Origin: an uncultured Collinsella sp.
GTDB lineage: Bacteria > Actinomycetota > Coriobacteriia > Coriobacteriales > Coriobacteriaceae
Assembly (NCBI GenBank): GCA_958447445.1
Contig: CAUDAE010000122.1
Coordinates: forward strand, 1 to 5,377
Direction of reading: 5' to 3'
DNA length: 5,377 nucleotides
Shown: piece after piece, positions 1 to 5,377 of the stretch
Layout: each line of letters opens with the position of its first letter
How positions within the stretch are numbered: position 1 is the first letter of the stretch
Notes under the pieces: model-generated
Told to the model about the DNA's origin: nothing
Database searches by the model: none
What the model saw: only the letters and a program-made list of their open reading frames with translations
Made by a program: the position numbers and the translations under genes

Positions 1-573
1 CTGCTCGACCAGGGCGCGCCCATCGATAGCTTTGGCGTGGGCACCAAGCTCGCGACCTGCTACGACCAGCCGGCGCTGGGCGGCGTGTACAAGCTTTCCG
101 CCCGCCGTGCGAGCGAGGCCGACCCGTGGACGCCGGTGGTCAAGCTCTCCGAGCAGCCCTACAAGCGCACGATCCCGGGCGTGCAGCGCGTGCGCCGTTA
201 TTACGACGGCTTTGGCGGCCCGGTCTGCGACATGATCTACGACGAGGACCATCTGGTGGGGGAGGGCGCCGCGCGCGGCAATACCCTCGTGGCCGTGAAT
301 GATGCCGCCCTGGTGACCGACGTGTCGGAGCTTGAGTATCGCGAGCTGCTGGTGCCGATCGTGCGCGATGGCAGCGCAGTGGCTCCGCGTGAGAGCATCC
401 AGGACGCGCGCGAGCGCTGTGTTTGGGCGCTCGATCATCTGGACGCAGCTTTCAAGCGCTTCCTGTACCCGCAGACCTATGTGGTGGGCATGGAGCAGGG
501 CCTGGCTCAGGTGCGCGACGAGCTCGTGCGCAAGAACATGGCCGCGGCCTCGGCTTTCCCCTGGGCAAAATGA
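1..573 (+). CDS. pncB: Nicotinate phosphoribosyltransferase, C-terminal part (5' end outside window)
   Basis: The reading frame is open from base 1 and ends at TGA 571-573, giving 190 residues; roughly the first 300 residues of a typical family member of about 490 are missing. The family joins nicotinate to PRPP, with ATP hydrolysis, to make nicotinate mononucleotide in the cytoplasmic NAD salvage (Preiss-Handler) pathway. What is visible: IDSFGVGTKL at residues 8-17 is the glycine-rich signature expected in the phosphoribosyl-binding part of the barrel. KLSEQPYKRTIPGVQRVRR (about 48-66) matches the family's conserved KLS....K...PG...V.R block. The C-terminal FLYPQTYVVGM stretch is also typical. 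The catalytic histidine region lies upstream and cannot be checked. GTG at 37 is an internal valine of the FGVGT motif, not a start. proB follows 80 bases downstream on the same strand; co-transcription is possible but unproven. Identification is firm; the exact subtype is less so. Confidence 0.93.
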   Translation: MLDQGAPIDSFGVGTKLATCYDQPALGGVYKLSARRASEADPWTPVVKLSEQPYKRTIPGVQRVRRYYDGFGGPVCDMIYDEDHLVGEGAARGNTLVAVNDAALVTDVSELEYRELLVPIVRDGSAVAPRESIQDARERCVWALDHLDAAFKRFLYPQTYVVGMEQGLAQVRDELVRKNMAAASAFPWAK

Positions 574-605
574 TCAGCATGCGACGGAAGATAACGGATC
601 ATTTT
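567..605 (+). terminator. Weak AT-rich hairpin over the pncB stop codon, possible weak terminator
   Basis: AAAATGATC at 567-575 and GATCATTTT at 597-605 form a perfect 9-base inverted repeat with a 21-base loop. The left arm contains the pncB stop codon, and the right arm ends in TTTTCTCGCTT. The stem is AT-rich and the loop long, so termination would be inefficient at best. It may instead be a transcript-stability element or chance. Confidence 0.25.
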
Positions 606-612
606 CTCGCTT

Positions 613-628
613 GCCCGTTCGCCCGTTC
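613..628. repeat. Tandem 8-base repeat, two copies
   Basis: GCCCGTTC occurs twice back to back (613-620 and 621-628) and is followed by GC. It lies 25 bases before the proB start, in the pncB-proB gap. The second copy can also form a small hairpin, GTTC-gct-GAAC (625-635). Two units is too few to call a functional microsatellite. No function is assigned. Confidence 0.6.
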
Positions 629-653
629 GCTGAACAGTTGATTGGTTTGACGT

Positions 654-1781
654 ATGACGACTTCTTATAAAACGATGGTGGTAAAGATCGGTTCGTCCAC
701 GGTGGTGGGCGCCGATGGCAAGGTCAACCGCGCCTTTATCGGCGGACTTGCCGATCAAGCCGCAGCGCTGCGCAAGCTCGGCTGGCGTCTGGTCGTGGTG
801 AGCTCGGGCGCTATCGCCTGTGGCTATCCCGTGTTGGGCTTCGACCGCAAGCCGGTCGGCGACCTTCCGAGCCTGCAGGCCTGCGCCTCGGCTGGTCAGT
901 GCATCATCTCGTCGGCCTACGACGAGGAGTTCCATGCGCGCGACCTGCTCACCTCGCTCGTGCTGCTCACGCGTCACGACACGGCGCGTCGCACGTCCTA
1001 CCTGCACGCGCGCGACGCCCTGCTGCGTCTGGTGGAGCTGGGCGTGGTGCCGGTCGTCAACGAGAACGACACCGTTACCGTCGACGAGATCAAGTTTGGC
1101 GACAACGACACGCTGGCGGCGCTCGTGAGCTGCCTGGTTTCCGCCGACCTGTGCGTGACGCTGTCCGATATCGACGGCCTCTACACCGCCAATCCGCACG
1201 AGGATCCGACGGCCGAGTTTGTCCCGGTCGTGCATAAGATCGATGCCAAGATCATTGCCTCGGCGGGTGATTCTTCGACCTCGGTGGGTACGGGCGGCAT
1301 GATCACCAAGATTCGCGCGAGCCGCATCCTGATGACGGCGGGCATTCAGAGCGTGATTTGCTCGGGCGAGGAGCCCGATGCCCTCGTGCGTCTCGCCCGC
1401 GGCGAGAGCGTAGGAACCCTGTTCGATCCGCCGGCGGAGCGCCTGGACATCGCACCCCGCAAACTGTGGATCGCGCTGGGCGACAAGGCCCACGGCTCGG
1501 TGACGGTTGATGACGGTGCTGCGAAGGCGCTGGTCAGCCGTGGCTCTTCCCTGCTTGCGGTGGGTATTCGCGAGGTCGATGGCCAGTTTGCCGAGGGCGA
1601 TGTGCTCGATGTGTGCGATCCGAGCGGTATGGTCGTCGCCCGCGGTATCGCCGAGGCCGATTCGGACGTGCTGGAGCTTGCAGCCGGCCGTCGCCAGGAC
1701 CAGATCGCCAGCAACCGCCTGCTCGCTAACCTGGCCGAGAAGCCGGCGATACACAGGGATAACCTAATCGTCTTCGCTTAA
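654..1781 (+). CDS. proB: Glutamate 5-kinase (gamma-glutamyl kinase)
   Basis: This 375-residue protein is close to E. coli ProB (367). It phosphorylates glutamate with ATP to gamma-glutamyl phosphate, the first committed step of proline synthesis, in the cytoplasm. Residues 1-260 are the amino-acid-kinase domain: VVKIGSS (9-15, Lys11), VSSGA with Ser51, NENDTV (136-141, Asp139), EIKFGDND (145-152), SDIDGLYTANP (171-181) and GTGGMITK (212-219, Lys219). Residues about 268-350 form a C-terminal PUA domain (RKLWIA, SVTVDDGA, VARG). The tail AIHRDNLI matches the E. coli C-terminus. Residues equivalent to E. coli Asp107 and Glu143, where known mutations relieve proline feedback inhibition, are kept as Asp109 and Glu145, so feedback control is expected. 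ATG 654 is chosen because it gives the usual short N-terminus; no clear Shine-Dalgarno sequence precedes it or the second ATG at 675. proA is not adjacent: it lies 1.65 kb downstream beyond an opposite-strand gene. Confidence 0.97.
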   Translation: MTTSYKTMVVKIGSSTVVGADGKVNRAFIGGLADQAAALRKLGWRLVVVSSGAIACGYPVLGFDRKPVGDLPSLQACASAGQCIISSAYDEEFHARDLLTSLVLLTRHDTARRTSYLHARDALLRLVELGVVPVVNENDTVTVDEIKFGDNDTLAALVSCLVSADLCVTLSDIDGLYTANPHEDPTAEFVPVVHKIDAKIIASAGDSSTSVGTGGMITKIRASRILMTAGIQSVICSGEEPDALVRLARGESVGTLFDPPAERLDIAPRKLWIALGDKAHGSVTVDDGAAKALVSRGSSLLAVGIREVDGQFAEGDVLDVCDPSGMVVARGIAEADSDVLELAAGRRQDQIASNRLLANLAEKPAIHRDNLIVFA

Positions 1782-1795
1782 CCAATTGACGCTGC

Positions 1796-1893
1796 AAACG
1801 CCCCTAAGCGGCAATCTGACGTTCAATCGTCGGGCATGACCAGAAGGTCAATGCCCTCCTCTTTCGCGTCACCTTGCTCGCTTAGGGGCGTTT
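1796..1893. terminator. Long-range perfect 15-bp inverted repeat with structured interior; probable terminator or structured RNA
   Basis: AAACGCCCCTAAGCG (1796-1810) pairs perfectly with CGCTTAGGGGCGTTT (1879-1893). The right arm runs into TTTTCGCTTT, a plausible though interrupted U-tract for plus-strand termination after proB, whose stop is 15 bases before the left arm. On the minus strand the arm ends in only TTT, so it could also stop peptidase transcripts but less convincingly. The 68-base interior (1811-1878) is far longer than a normal terminator loop and carries two further hairpins (1818-1831 and 1832-1856), giving a branched fold closed by the long stem. Terminator function is inferred from position and T-run. 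A stable small RNA or a small mobile element with terminal inverted repeats are alternatives. I saw no clean target-site duplication at its ends. Confidence 0.6.
1818..1856 (+). other. Two adjacent hairpins inside the long inverted repeat
   Basis: The first hairpin is GACG (1818-1821), loop TTCAAT, CGTC (1828-1831). The second follows with no gap: GGGCATGACC (1832-1841), loop AGAA, then GGTC-A-ATGCCC (1846-1856), which makes 10 base pairs with one bulged A at 1850. Together with the outer 15-bp stem they would make a three-way-junction RNA. The rest of the interior, 1857-1878, is pyrimidine-rich; its ACCTT (1871-1875) could alternatively pair with AAGGT (1844-1848). The pairings are visible in the sequence; any function is unknown. 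Confidence 0.5.
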
Positions 1894-1937
1894 TCGCTTT
1901 CCGTCCTCTTTCTGCAATGACTTCATTAACCTGGTAC

Positions 1938-1983
1938 TTGGGGACGTTCCTTTTGTGACGGCAGGTGGGGACACTCCTTTGTT
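1938..1983. repeat. Two diverged direct copies of a GGGGAC..TCCTTT(T)GT intergenic repeat
   Basis: Copy A, TTGGGGACGTTCCTTTTGT (1938-1956), and copy B, GTGGGGACACTCCTTTGTT (1965-1983), share GGGGAC-nn-TCC followed by a T-run and GT, and start 27 bases apart. Each core contains GGA-nnn-TCC, a tiny hairpin whose three loop bases differ between the copies. From general knowledge, short GGGGAC-type repeats recur between genes in many bacteria and are sometimes linked to IS200-like or REP-associated transposases. No transposase is present here, so this would be a non-autonomous or relic element. Copy B overlaps the stop codon of the minus-strand peptidase gene (1982-1984). Confidence 0.55.
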
Positions 1984-3322
1984 AGAAGATCCGGCGCAGG
2001 TCTCCGCGGTTGAACGCTTCGTCGAAGAGGTGCTTGAACACCACGCTGCCGTGCAGGCCGTCGTGCTCGAACTCGTTGGTCACCCAGGCATGCGAGTTGC
2101 CCACGCGGCTGAGCGTATCGAGCTGCATGCCCGAATCGACGTACATATCGTCGAAATACACCGCGGCCTGTAGTGGCACCTCGTTGCAGGCTAGGCGCTG
2201 CGGGTCGTAGATCTTGTCCCAGCTGGTGTCTTCCATCAGCAGGTCCATGGCGGGCTTAAACGACATAAGCTCACGATGGGCCTTCTCCTCTGCTGCGGCC
2301 CAGCGAATGGGCATGGTGTCGCCGTCGGCGTAGATAAACTCCTGCAGCGTCCAGTACAGCGGGTTTGTACGCGTGTTGGTGCGCTCGAAGGCGCGCATCA
2401 AAAAGCTGTCGGATACCGAGGAGCCGCAGCTAAGCGTACCGTCGCCAGTAACAAACGCGTGATCGATAATCCAATGCATGCGCTCAAAGCTCGGCTTCAT
2501 GCCAAAGTCGCTGCCCATGAGCTGTAGGCGCTCGACCGTCATCGGCGAGCCGTCAGGCAGCACGGGCTTCTGAGCCTCGAGCGCATCGGCCAGGGCTGCC
2601 ACGCGCTCGACGTCAGCGGGATAGCGGTCGTAATACTGCTGAGTTTTAGCTGCCATGCGCGGGAAGGTGTGCGCGTAGACCTCGCTGGCGCTCGCTGGCA
2701 CGTGGGGGATGCCGCCGCAGGTAAAGCTTGCCGCCACGCCTTCGGGGAAGAGCGACAGATAGCTCAACGTCAAAAAACCGCCGTAGCTTTGGCCGAGCGT
2801 GACCCACGGCTTGCCGCCAAAGCCCACTAGGCGCAGGTACTCAAAATCGCGCACGATGGAGCTGGCGAGGTGGCGCTTGAGGAAGTCCGCCTGCGAGCGT
2901 GCTGTATCGGCGCCGGCGGCCGTTGCGCGATCACCCAGTGCCTTGATCGTGCGTCCGTCCACGCAGCTACTGCGTCCGGTGCCGCGCTGGTCGGGAAGGA
3001 CCACGCGGAAGTGCTTGACGGCCTCCTCGATCCAGCCGTCGCTTGTGGGCGACAGCGGACGTGGGCTCTCGCCGCCGGGGCCGCCCTGCAAAAACAGGAG
3101 CAGCGGCAGATCGTCGTTGATGCGGTCGGGCGCGCAAACCACGCGGTAGAAGAGCTTGATGCTCTCGGGCGCGCCGGCGATGGGTGCCGGCATAGCGCCG
3201 CGGCGCATGGTACTGCCGACGGCCAGGAGCATCGGCTCCAGGCCGCGCCAGTCAAGGGGGACGTCGATGCTGTGGTCCTCGACGTAAAGGCCGGGGACGT
3301 GGTACGAAGTGATGAGGGCCAT
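1982..3322 (-). CDS. pip: Proline iminopeptidase-type alpha/beta hydrolase (peptidase family S33)
   Basis: This 446-residue protein is close in size to the larger, Aeromonas-type prolyl aminopeptidases (about 425), which remove N-terminal proline from peptides. Motifs in order: LQGGPGG (78-84) forms the oxyanion region; DQRGTGRSS (111-119) follows; GQSYGG (177-182) is the nucleophile elbow with catalytic Ser179. The C-terminal YFDDMYVD (389-396) should carry the catalytic Asp, and NEFEHDGLHG (416-425) the catalytic His420. Residues about 210-380 form the helical cap that sets specificity. No signal peptide or membrane segment is seen, so it should be cytoplasmic. The frame is open upstream to 3403, but ATG 3322 is preferred: GGAAG lies 6 bases before it, and the extra 27 residues look non-conserved. 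It is convergent with proB and divergent from proA, which fits a role in proline recovery from peptides. Exact substrate is not provable; other S33 aminopeptidases look similar. Confidence 0.88.
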   Translation of the reverse strand: MALITSYHVPGLYVEDHSIDVPLDWRGLEPMLLAVGSTMRRGAMPAPIAGAPESIKLFYRVVCAPDRINDDLPLLLFLQGGPGGESPRPLSPTSDGWIEEAVKHFRVVLPDQRGTGRSSCVDGRTIKALGDRATAAGADTARSQADFLKRHLASSIVRDFEYLRLVGFGGKPWVTLGQSYGGFLTLSYLSLFPEGVAASFTCGGIPHVPASASEVYAHTFPRMAAKTQQYYDRYPADVERVAALADALEAQKPVLPDGSPMTVERLQLMGSDFGMKPSFERMHWIIDHAFVTGDGTLSCGSSVSDSFLMRAFERTNTRTNPLYWTLQEFIYADGDTMPIRWAAAEEKAHRELMSFKPAMDLLMEDTSWDKIYDPQRLACNEVPLQAAVYFDDMYVDSGMQLDTLSRVGNSHAWVTNEFEHDGLHGSVVFKHLFDEAFNRGDLRRIF

Positions 3323-3328
3323 GTGAGT

Positions 3329-3333
3329 CTTCC
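3329..3333 (-). promoter_or_regulatory. Ribosome binding site of the S33 peptidase gene
   Basis: On the minus strand GGAAG (3333 down to 3329) sits 6 bases before ATG 3322. This is good Shine-Dalgarno spacing and is the main reason for choosing that start over the longer frame beginning at 3403. Confidence 0.6.
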
Positions 3334-3360
3334 GTTCGTTGCGGTGTTTCGGGTTGACCA

Positions 3361-3391
3361 ATTCTACCGCCGCGGGCGAGGCCATGCGCAA
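3361..3391 (-). promoter_or_regulatory. Candidate sigma70-type promoter for the S33 peptidase gene
   Basis: On the minus strand TAGAAT (3366-3361) matches five of six bases of the -10 consensus, and TTGCGC (3391-3386) matches four of six of the -35 box, with a 19-base spacer that is longer than ideal. Transcription would start near 3354, leaving an untranslated leader of about 30 bases before ATG 3322. If so, the start codon of the longer frame (3403) would lie upstream of the promoter, which supports the shorter protein. The match is weak. Confidence 0.3.
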
Positions 3392-3417
3392 ATCGGCTAC
3401 CATGGTTGCAAACTTCT

Positions 3418-3428
3418 AGGAGAAAGGG
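3418..3428 (+). promoter_or_regulatory. Ribosome binding site of proA
   Basis: AGGAGAAAGGG precedes ATG 3435. AGGAGA ends 11 bases before the start, slightly long, while the overlapping AAAGGG ends 6 bases before it. Either could pair with 16S rRNA, and together they support the chosen proA start. I could not find a convincing proA promoter: TTGACC (3354-3359) looks like a -35 box but has no -10 partner at normal spacing, and TACCAT (3398-3403) is a -10-like hexamer with no -35 box. Confidence 0.65.
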
Positions 3429-3434
3429 CCGCCC

Positions 3435-4721
3435 ATGTCGGTCGATATAGCCACGTATGTCCACGATCTTGCCGTTGCCGCCAAGGCAGCGTCGGCCTCG
3501 CTTGCCACGGCGAGCGATGAGCAGCGCCAGGAGGCCGTGCGCGCCATGGCCGCAGCACTGCGCAACGGTGTCGACTCCATCGTCGCCGCCAACGAGCTCG
3601 ATATGTCCGCCGCGCGCGATGCGGGCACCTCGGCCGGACTGCTCGATCGCCTGCTGCTGACGCCCGAGCGCGTCGAGGGCATGGCCGCCGGCCTGGAAAA
3701 GCTCGCCGAGCTGCCCGATCCCGTGGGCCGCGTGCTCGACCACCGCGTGCTTGCAAGTGGCGTGGACCTGACCCGTGTGAGTGTGCCGCTGGGCCTGGTC
3801 GCTATGGTCTACGAGGCGCGCCCCAACGTGACGGCCGACGCCGCAGGCATCTGCATCCGTACCGGCAACGCCTGCATTCTGCGCGGCGGCTCGCTGGCCT
3901 ATCACTCGTGTGCCATGATTTCTGAGCTGCTGGCCGATGCGCTCGAGGCCAAGGGCTTCCCGCGCGAGGCCGTGTCGATGATCGAGTCCACCGACCGCGA
4001 GGCCACTGGCGAGCTCATGAAGCTCCGCGGCATTGTCGACGTACTCATTCCGCGCGGCGGTGCAGGCCTGATCCAGCGCTGCGTGCGCGAGTCGCTTGTG
4101 CCGGTGATTGAGACGGGCACGGGCAACTGCCACATCTACGTGCATGAATCCGCCGACTTTGATAAGGCGCTCAACATTATCGTTAATGCCAAGACCCAGC
4201 GCGTAGGCGTGTGCAATGCCGCCGAGTCGCTGCTGGTCGACCATGCTGTGGCCGATGCGTTTTTGCCTGCGGTCGTTCCCGTGCTGCACGATCACGGCGT
4301 GCTCATTCACGGCGACGAGGCCACGTGCGCCGCGTGCGCCGACGCCGGCTTTGTGGAGGGCGATGACTACGTCGCCGCGACTGAGGAGGACTGGGGTCGC
4401 GAGTACCTGGCGCTCGAGATGAGCGTGAAGGTCGTGGCAAACGAGGACCAGGCCATCGCACACATCAATCGCTACGGCACGATGCACTCCGAGGCCATCG
4501 TTGCCGAGGACACGGACGCTTGCGAGCGCTTCCTGGATGCGGTCGATGCCTCGGCCGTGTACGCCAACGCCAGCACGCGCTTCACTGACGGCGGCGAGTT
4601 TGGCCTGGGCGCCGAGATCGGCATCTCGACCCAAAAGCTCCACGCCCGCGGCCCCTTCGCCGCCGAGGCCCTCACCACCTACAAATACAAGCTCCGCGGC
4701 ACCGGCCAGGTCCGCCCCTAA
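3435..4721 (+). CDS. proA: Glutamate-5-semialdehyde dehydrogenase (gamma-glutamyl phosphate reductase)
   Basis: This 428-residue protein (E. coli ProA has 417) reduces the unstable product of ProB, gamma-glutamyl phosphate, with NADPH to glutamate-5-semialdehyde, which cyclises towards proline. It belongs to the aldehyde dehydrogenase superfamily and acts in the cytoplasm. Visible blocks: VYEARPNVTADAAGICIRTG (125-144), GNACILRGGS (144-153), IPRGGAGLI (205-213), VIETGTGNCHIYV (224-236), QRVGVCNAAESLLVD (255-269) with catalytic Cys260, and the C-terminal FTDGGEFGLGAEIGISTQKL (383-402), the family signature. All are intact, so the enzyme should be active. The start at ATG 3435 is supported by a purine-rich ribosome binding site. 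The gene is divergent from the S33 peptidase (112-base gap) and convergent with an HD-domain gene. Because ProA must catch ProB's labile product, its separation from proB by an opposite-strand gene is notable. proC is not in the window. Confidence 0.97.
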   Translation: MSVDIATYVHDLAVAAKAASASLATASDEQRQEAVRAMAAALRNGVDSIVAANELDMSAARDAGTSAGLLDRLLLTPERVEGMAAGLEKLAELPDPVGRVLDHRVLASGVDLTRVSVPLGLVAMVYEARPNVTADAAGICIRTGNACILRGGSLAYHSCAMISELLADALEAKGFPREAVSMIESTDREATGELMKLRGIVDVLIPRGGAGLIQRCVRESLVPVIETGTGNCHIYVHESADFDKALNIIVNAKTQRVGVCNAAESLLVDHAVADAFLPAVVPVLHDHGVLIHGDEATCAACADAGFVEGDDYVAATEEDWGREYLALEMSVKVVANEDQAIAHINRYGTMHSEAIVAEDTDACERFLDAVDASAVYANASTRFTDGGEFGLGAEIGISTQKLHARGPFAAEALTTYKYKLRGTGQVRP

Positions 4722-4734
4722 CGCCCGTGCAAGA

Positions 4735-4775
4735 AAAACCATCACAAAGGTGCCTTTCCCCTTTGTGGTGGTTTT
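4735..4775. terminator. Bidirectional rho-independent terminator between proA and the HD-domain gene
   Basis: AAAACCATCACAAAGG (4735-4750) pairs with CCTTTGTGGTGGTTTT (4760-4775): 16 base pairs including one G-U wobble (4742/4768), around a 9-base loop. On the plus strand the stem ends in TTTT, 13 bases after the proA stop codon to its left arm. On the minus strand it ends in TTTTTC, which is the better tail for the HD-domain gene, whose stop codon lies at 4791-4793. The position between convergent genes fits shared termination. Confidence 0.85.
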
Positions 4776-4790
4776 AGGTGGCGTGGGCGG

Positions 4791-5377
4791 TTAGGCCTGG
4801 AAGGTATCGCGGTCGGGGGCGAAGGACTGCATGGCCGCGATGGTGCGGTCAAAGAGCTCGGGGAGCCCCCAGCCCAACATCTCGGCGCCCTGCGAAATCA
4901 CGTCGCGCGAGCAGCCGGCGGCAAAGCGCTTGTCCTTGAACTTCTTCTTGAGCGACTTGGTCGTAAAGTCCATAACGCTCTTGCTCGGGCGCATGATGAC
5001 TGCGGCGCCGATCAGGCCGGTGAGCTCATCGCAGGCAAACAGGATCTTTTCCATCTGCAGCTCGGGCTTGGGCAGCGAGGTGTTGAAGTCGGACGTGTGC
5101 GTCTGGATGGCGCGAATGAGCTCTGGAGACGCACCTTCGCCCTTAAGAATCTCGGCAGCATAGATGGTGTGGTTCATGGGGTCGTCCTCATGCTCCTCCC
5201 AATCCAGGTCGTGCAGCAGACCGACGATGCCCCAAAACTCCTCGTTCTCGGGGTCGAACTCGCGCGCAAAGTAGCGCATAGTGCCCTCGACCGTCTCGCC
5301 ATGGGTGATATGGAACGGGTCCTTGTTGTGCTCGTTGAGCAGTTCGAACGCGCGGTCGCGGGTGATTCCGGCGGTAA
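4791..5377 (-). CDS. HD-domain protein, putative phosphohydrolase (N-terminal start outside window)
   Basis: The minus-strand frame is open from the window's right edge to TAA at 4793-4791, giving 194 visible residues; only a few residues are probably missing, since this uncharacterised family is about 185-195 long. The visible start reads TAGITRDRAFELLNEHN. HD-superfamily metal ligands appear as His25 (ITHGETVEG), His55-Asp56 (GLLHDLDWEEH) and further His/Asp candidates His69, His93 and Asp116 (FACDELTG). A basic stretch SLKKKFKDKRFAA (141-153) and the GAEMLGWGLPEL block (163-174) are conserved features I recall from this family. ATG at 5279 is internal: starting there would remove His25. 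HD proteins are metal-dependent phosphohydrolases, often on nucleotides, but the substrate here is unknown and no pathway link to the proline genes is evident. No signal peptide or membrane segment is visible. Confidence 0.85.
   Translation of the reverse strand, partial: TAGITRDRAFELLNEHNKDPFHITHGETVEGTMRYFAREFDPENEEFWGIVGLLHDLDWEEHEDDPMNHTIYAAEILKGEGASPELIRAIQTHTSDFNTSLPKPELQMEKILFACDELTGLIGAAVIMRPSKSVMDFTTKSLKKKFKDKRFAAGCSRDVISQGAEMLGWGLPELFDRTIAAMQSFAPDRDTFQA

Noticed and set aside
507..1754. Minus-strand open frame of 415 codons covering proB
   Set aside because: It lies antisense to a clearly conserved proB, its translation is low-complexity (many Arg, Ala, His, Gly) and shows no family motif. 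High-GC codon bias commonly creates such antisense frames.
1916..1927. AATGA-CT-TCATT inverted repeat
   Set aside because: A 2-base loop cannot form a normal hairpin, and 5-base AT-rich repeats are expected by chance.
1782..1981. Possible small protein gene in the 200-base gap
   Set aside because: No frame here has a start with a ribosome binding site and a convincing peptide. The frame starting at 1955 continues antisense through the peptidase gene.
3255..3299. GGGGACGT strings resembling the 1938-1983 repeat
   Set aside because: They lie inside the peptidase coding region, lack the TCC-T-run-GT part, and are explained by coding sequence.
3323..3403. 27-residue N-terminal extension of the S33 peptidase
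   Set aside because: It is open but lacks a ribosome binding site, would start upstream of the likely promoter, and does not look like a signal peptide. ATG 3322 has a good GGAAG 6 bases before it.
2870..3520. Plus-strand open frame of 216 codons across the start of the peptidase and proA genes
   Set aside because: It overlaps two well-supported genes in other frames and shows no conserved motif or ribosome binding site.
3252..4745. Minus-strand open frame of 497 codons covering proA
   Set aside because: It is antisense to an intact proA, rich in Gly, Ala, His and Arg, has no recognisable domain and runs through the terminator hairpin. It is a shadow of the proA codon pattern.

Overview
The window is high-GC and gene-dense, with short intergenic gaps. 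The protein sequences and a GGGGAC-type intergenic repeat resemble Actinomycetota of the Coriobacteriia, most likely a Collinsella-like gut bacterium. That placement is an inference from sequence style, not a database match. All five genes belong to recognisable, mostly housekeeping families. I see no phage, CRISPR array, tRNA, rRNA or intact transposon.

Layout from left to right: (1) the 3' part of a nicotinate phosphoribosyltransferase gene (pncB, NAD salvage), plus strand, 1-573. (2) An 80-base gap with a weak hairpin over the pncB stop codon and a tandem 8-base repeat. (3) proB, glutamate 5-kinase, plus strand, 654-1781. (4) A 200-base gap (1782-1981) holding a perfect 15-base inverted repeat that encloses a 68-base region with its own hairpins, followed by two diverged copies of a GGGGAC..TCC repeat, the second of which runs into the stop codon of the next gene. 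(5) A proline iminopeptidase-type S33 alpha/beta hydrolase, minus strand, 1982-3322. (6) A 112-base divergent control region. (7) proA, gamma-glutamyl phosphate reductase, plus strand, 3435-4721. (8) A 16-base-pair terminator hairpin placed to serve both strands. (9) An HD-domain putative phosphohydrolase, minus strand, 4791 to the window edge, with its start outside the window.

The theme is proline. ProB and ProA catalyse the first two steps from glutamate to proline, and the iminopeptidase between them would release proline from peptides. The usual proBA operon is split here by an opposite-strand peptidase gene, so the two biosynthetic steps cannot share a simple transcript. ProA and the peptidase instead share a divergent promoter region. 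Both convergent junctions (proB/peptidase and proA/HD gene) carry strong inverted repeats that probably act as transcription terminators. The most unusual non-coding feature is the long-range hairpin structure after proB.
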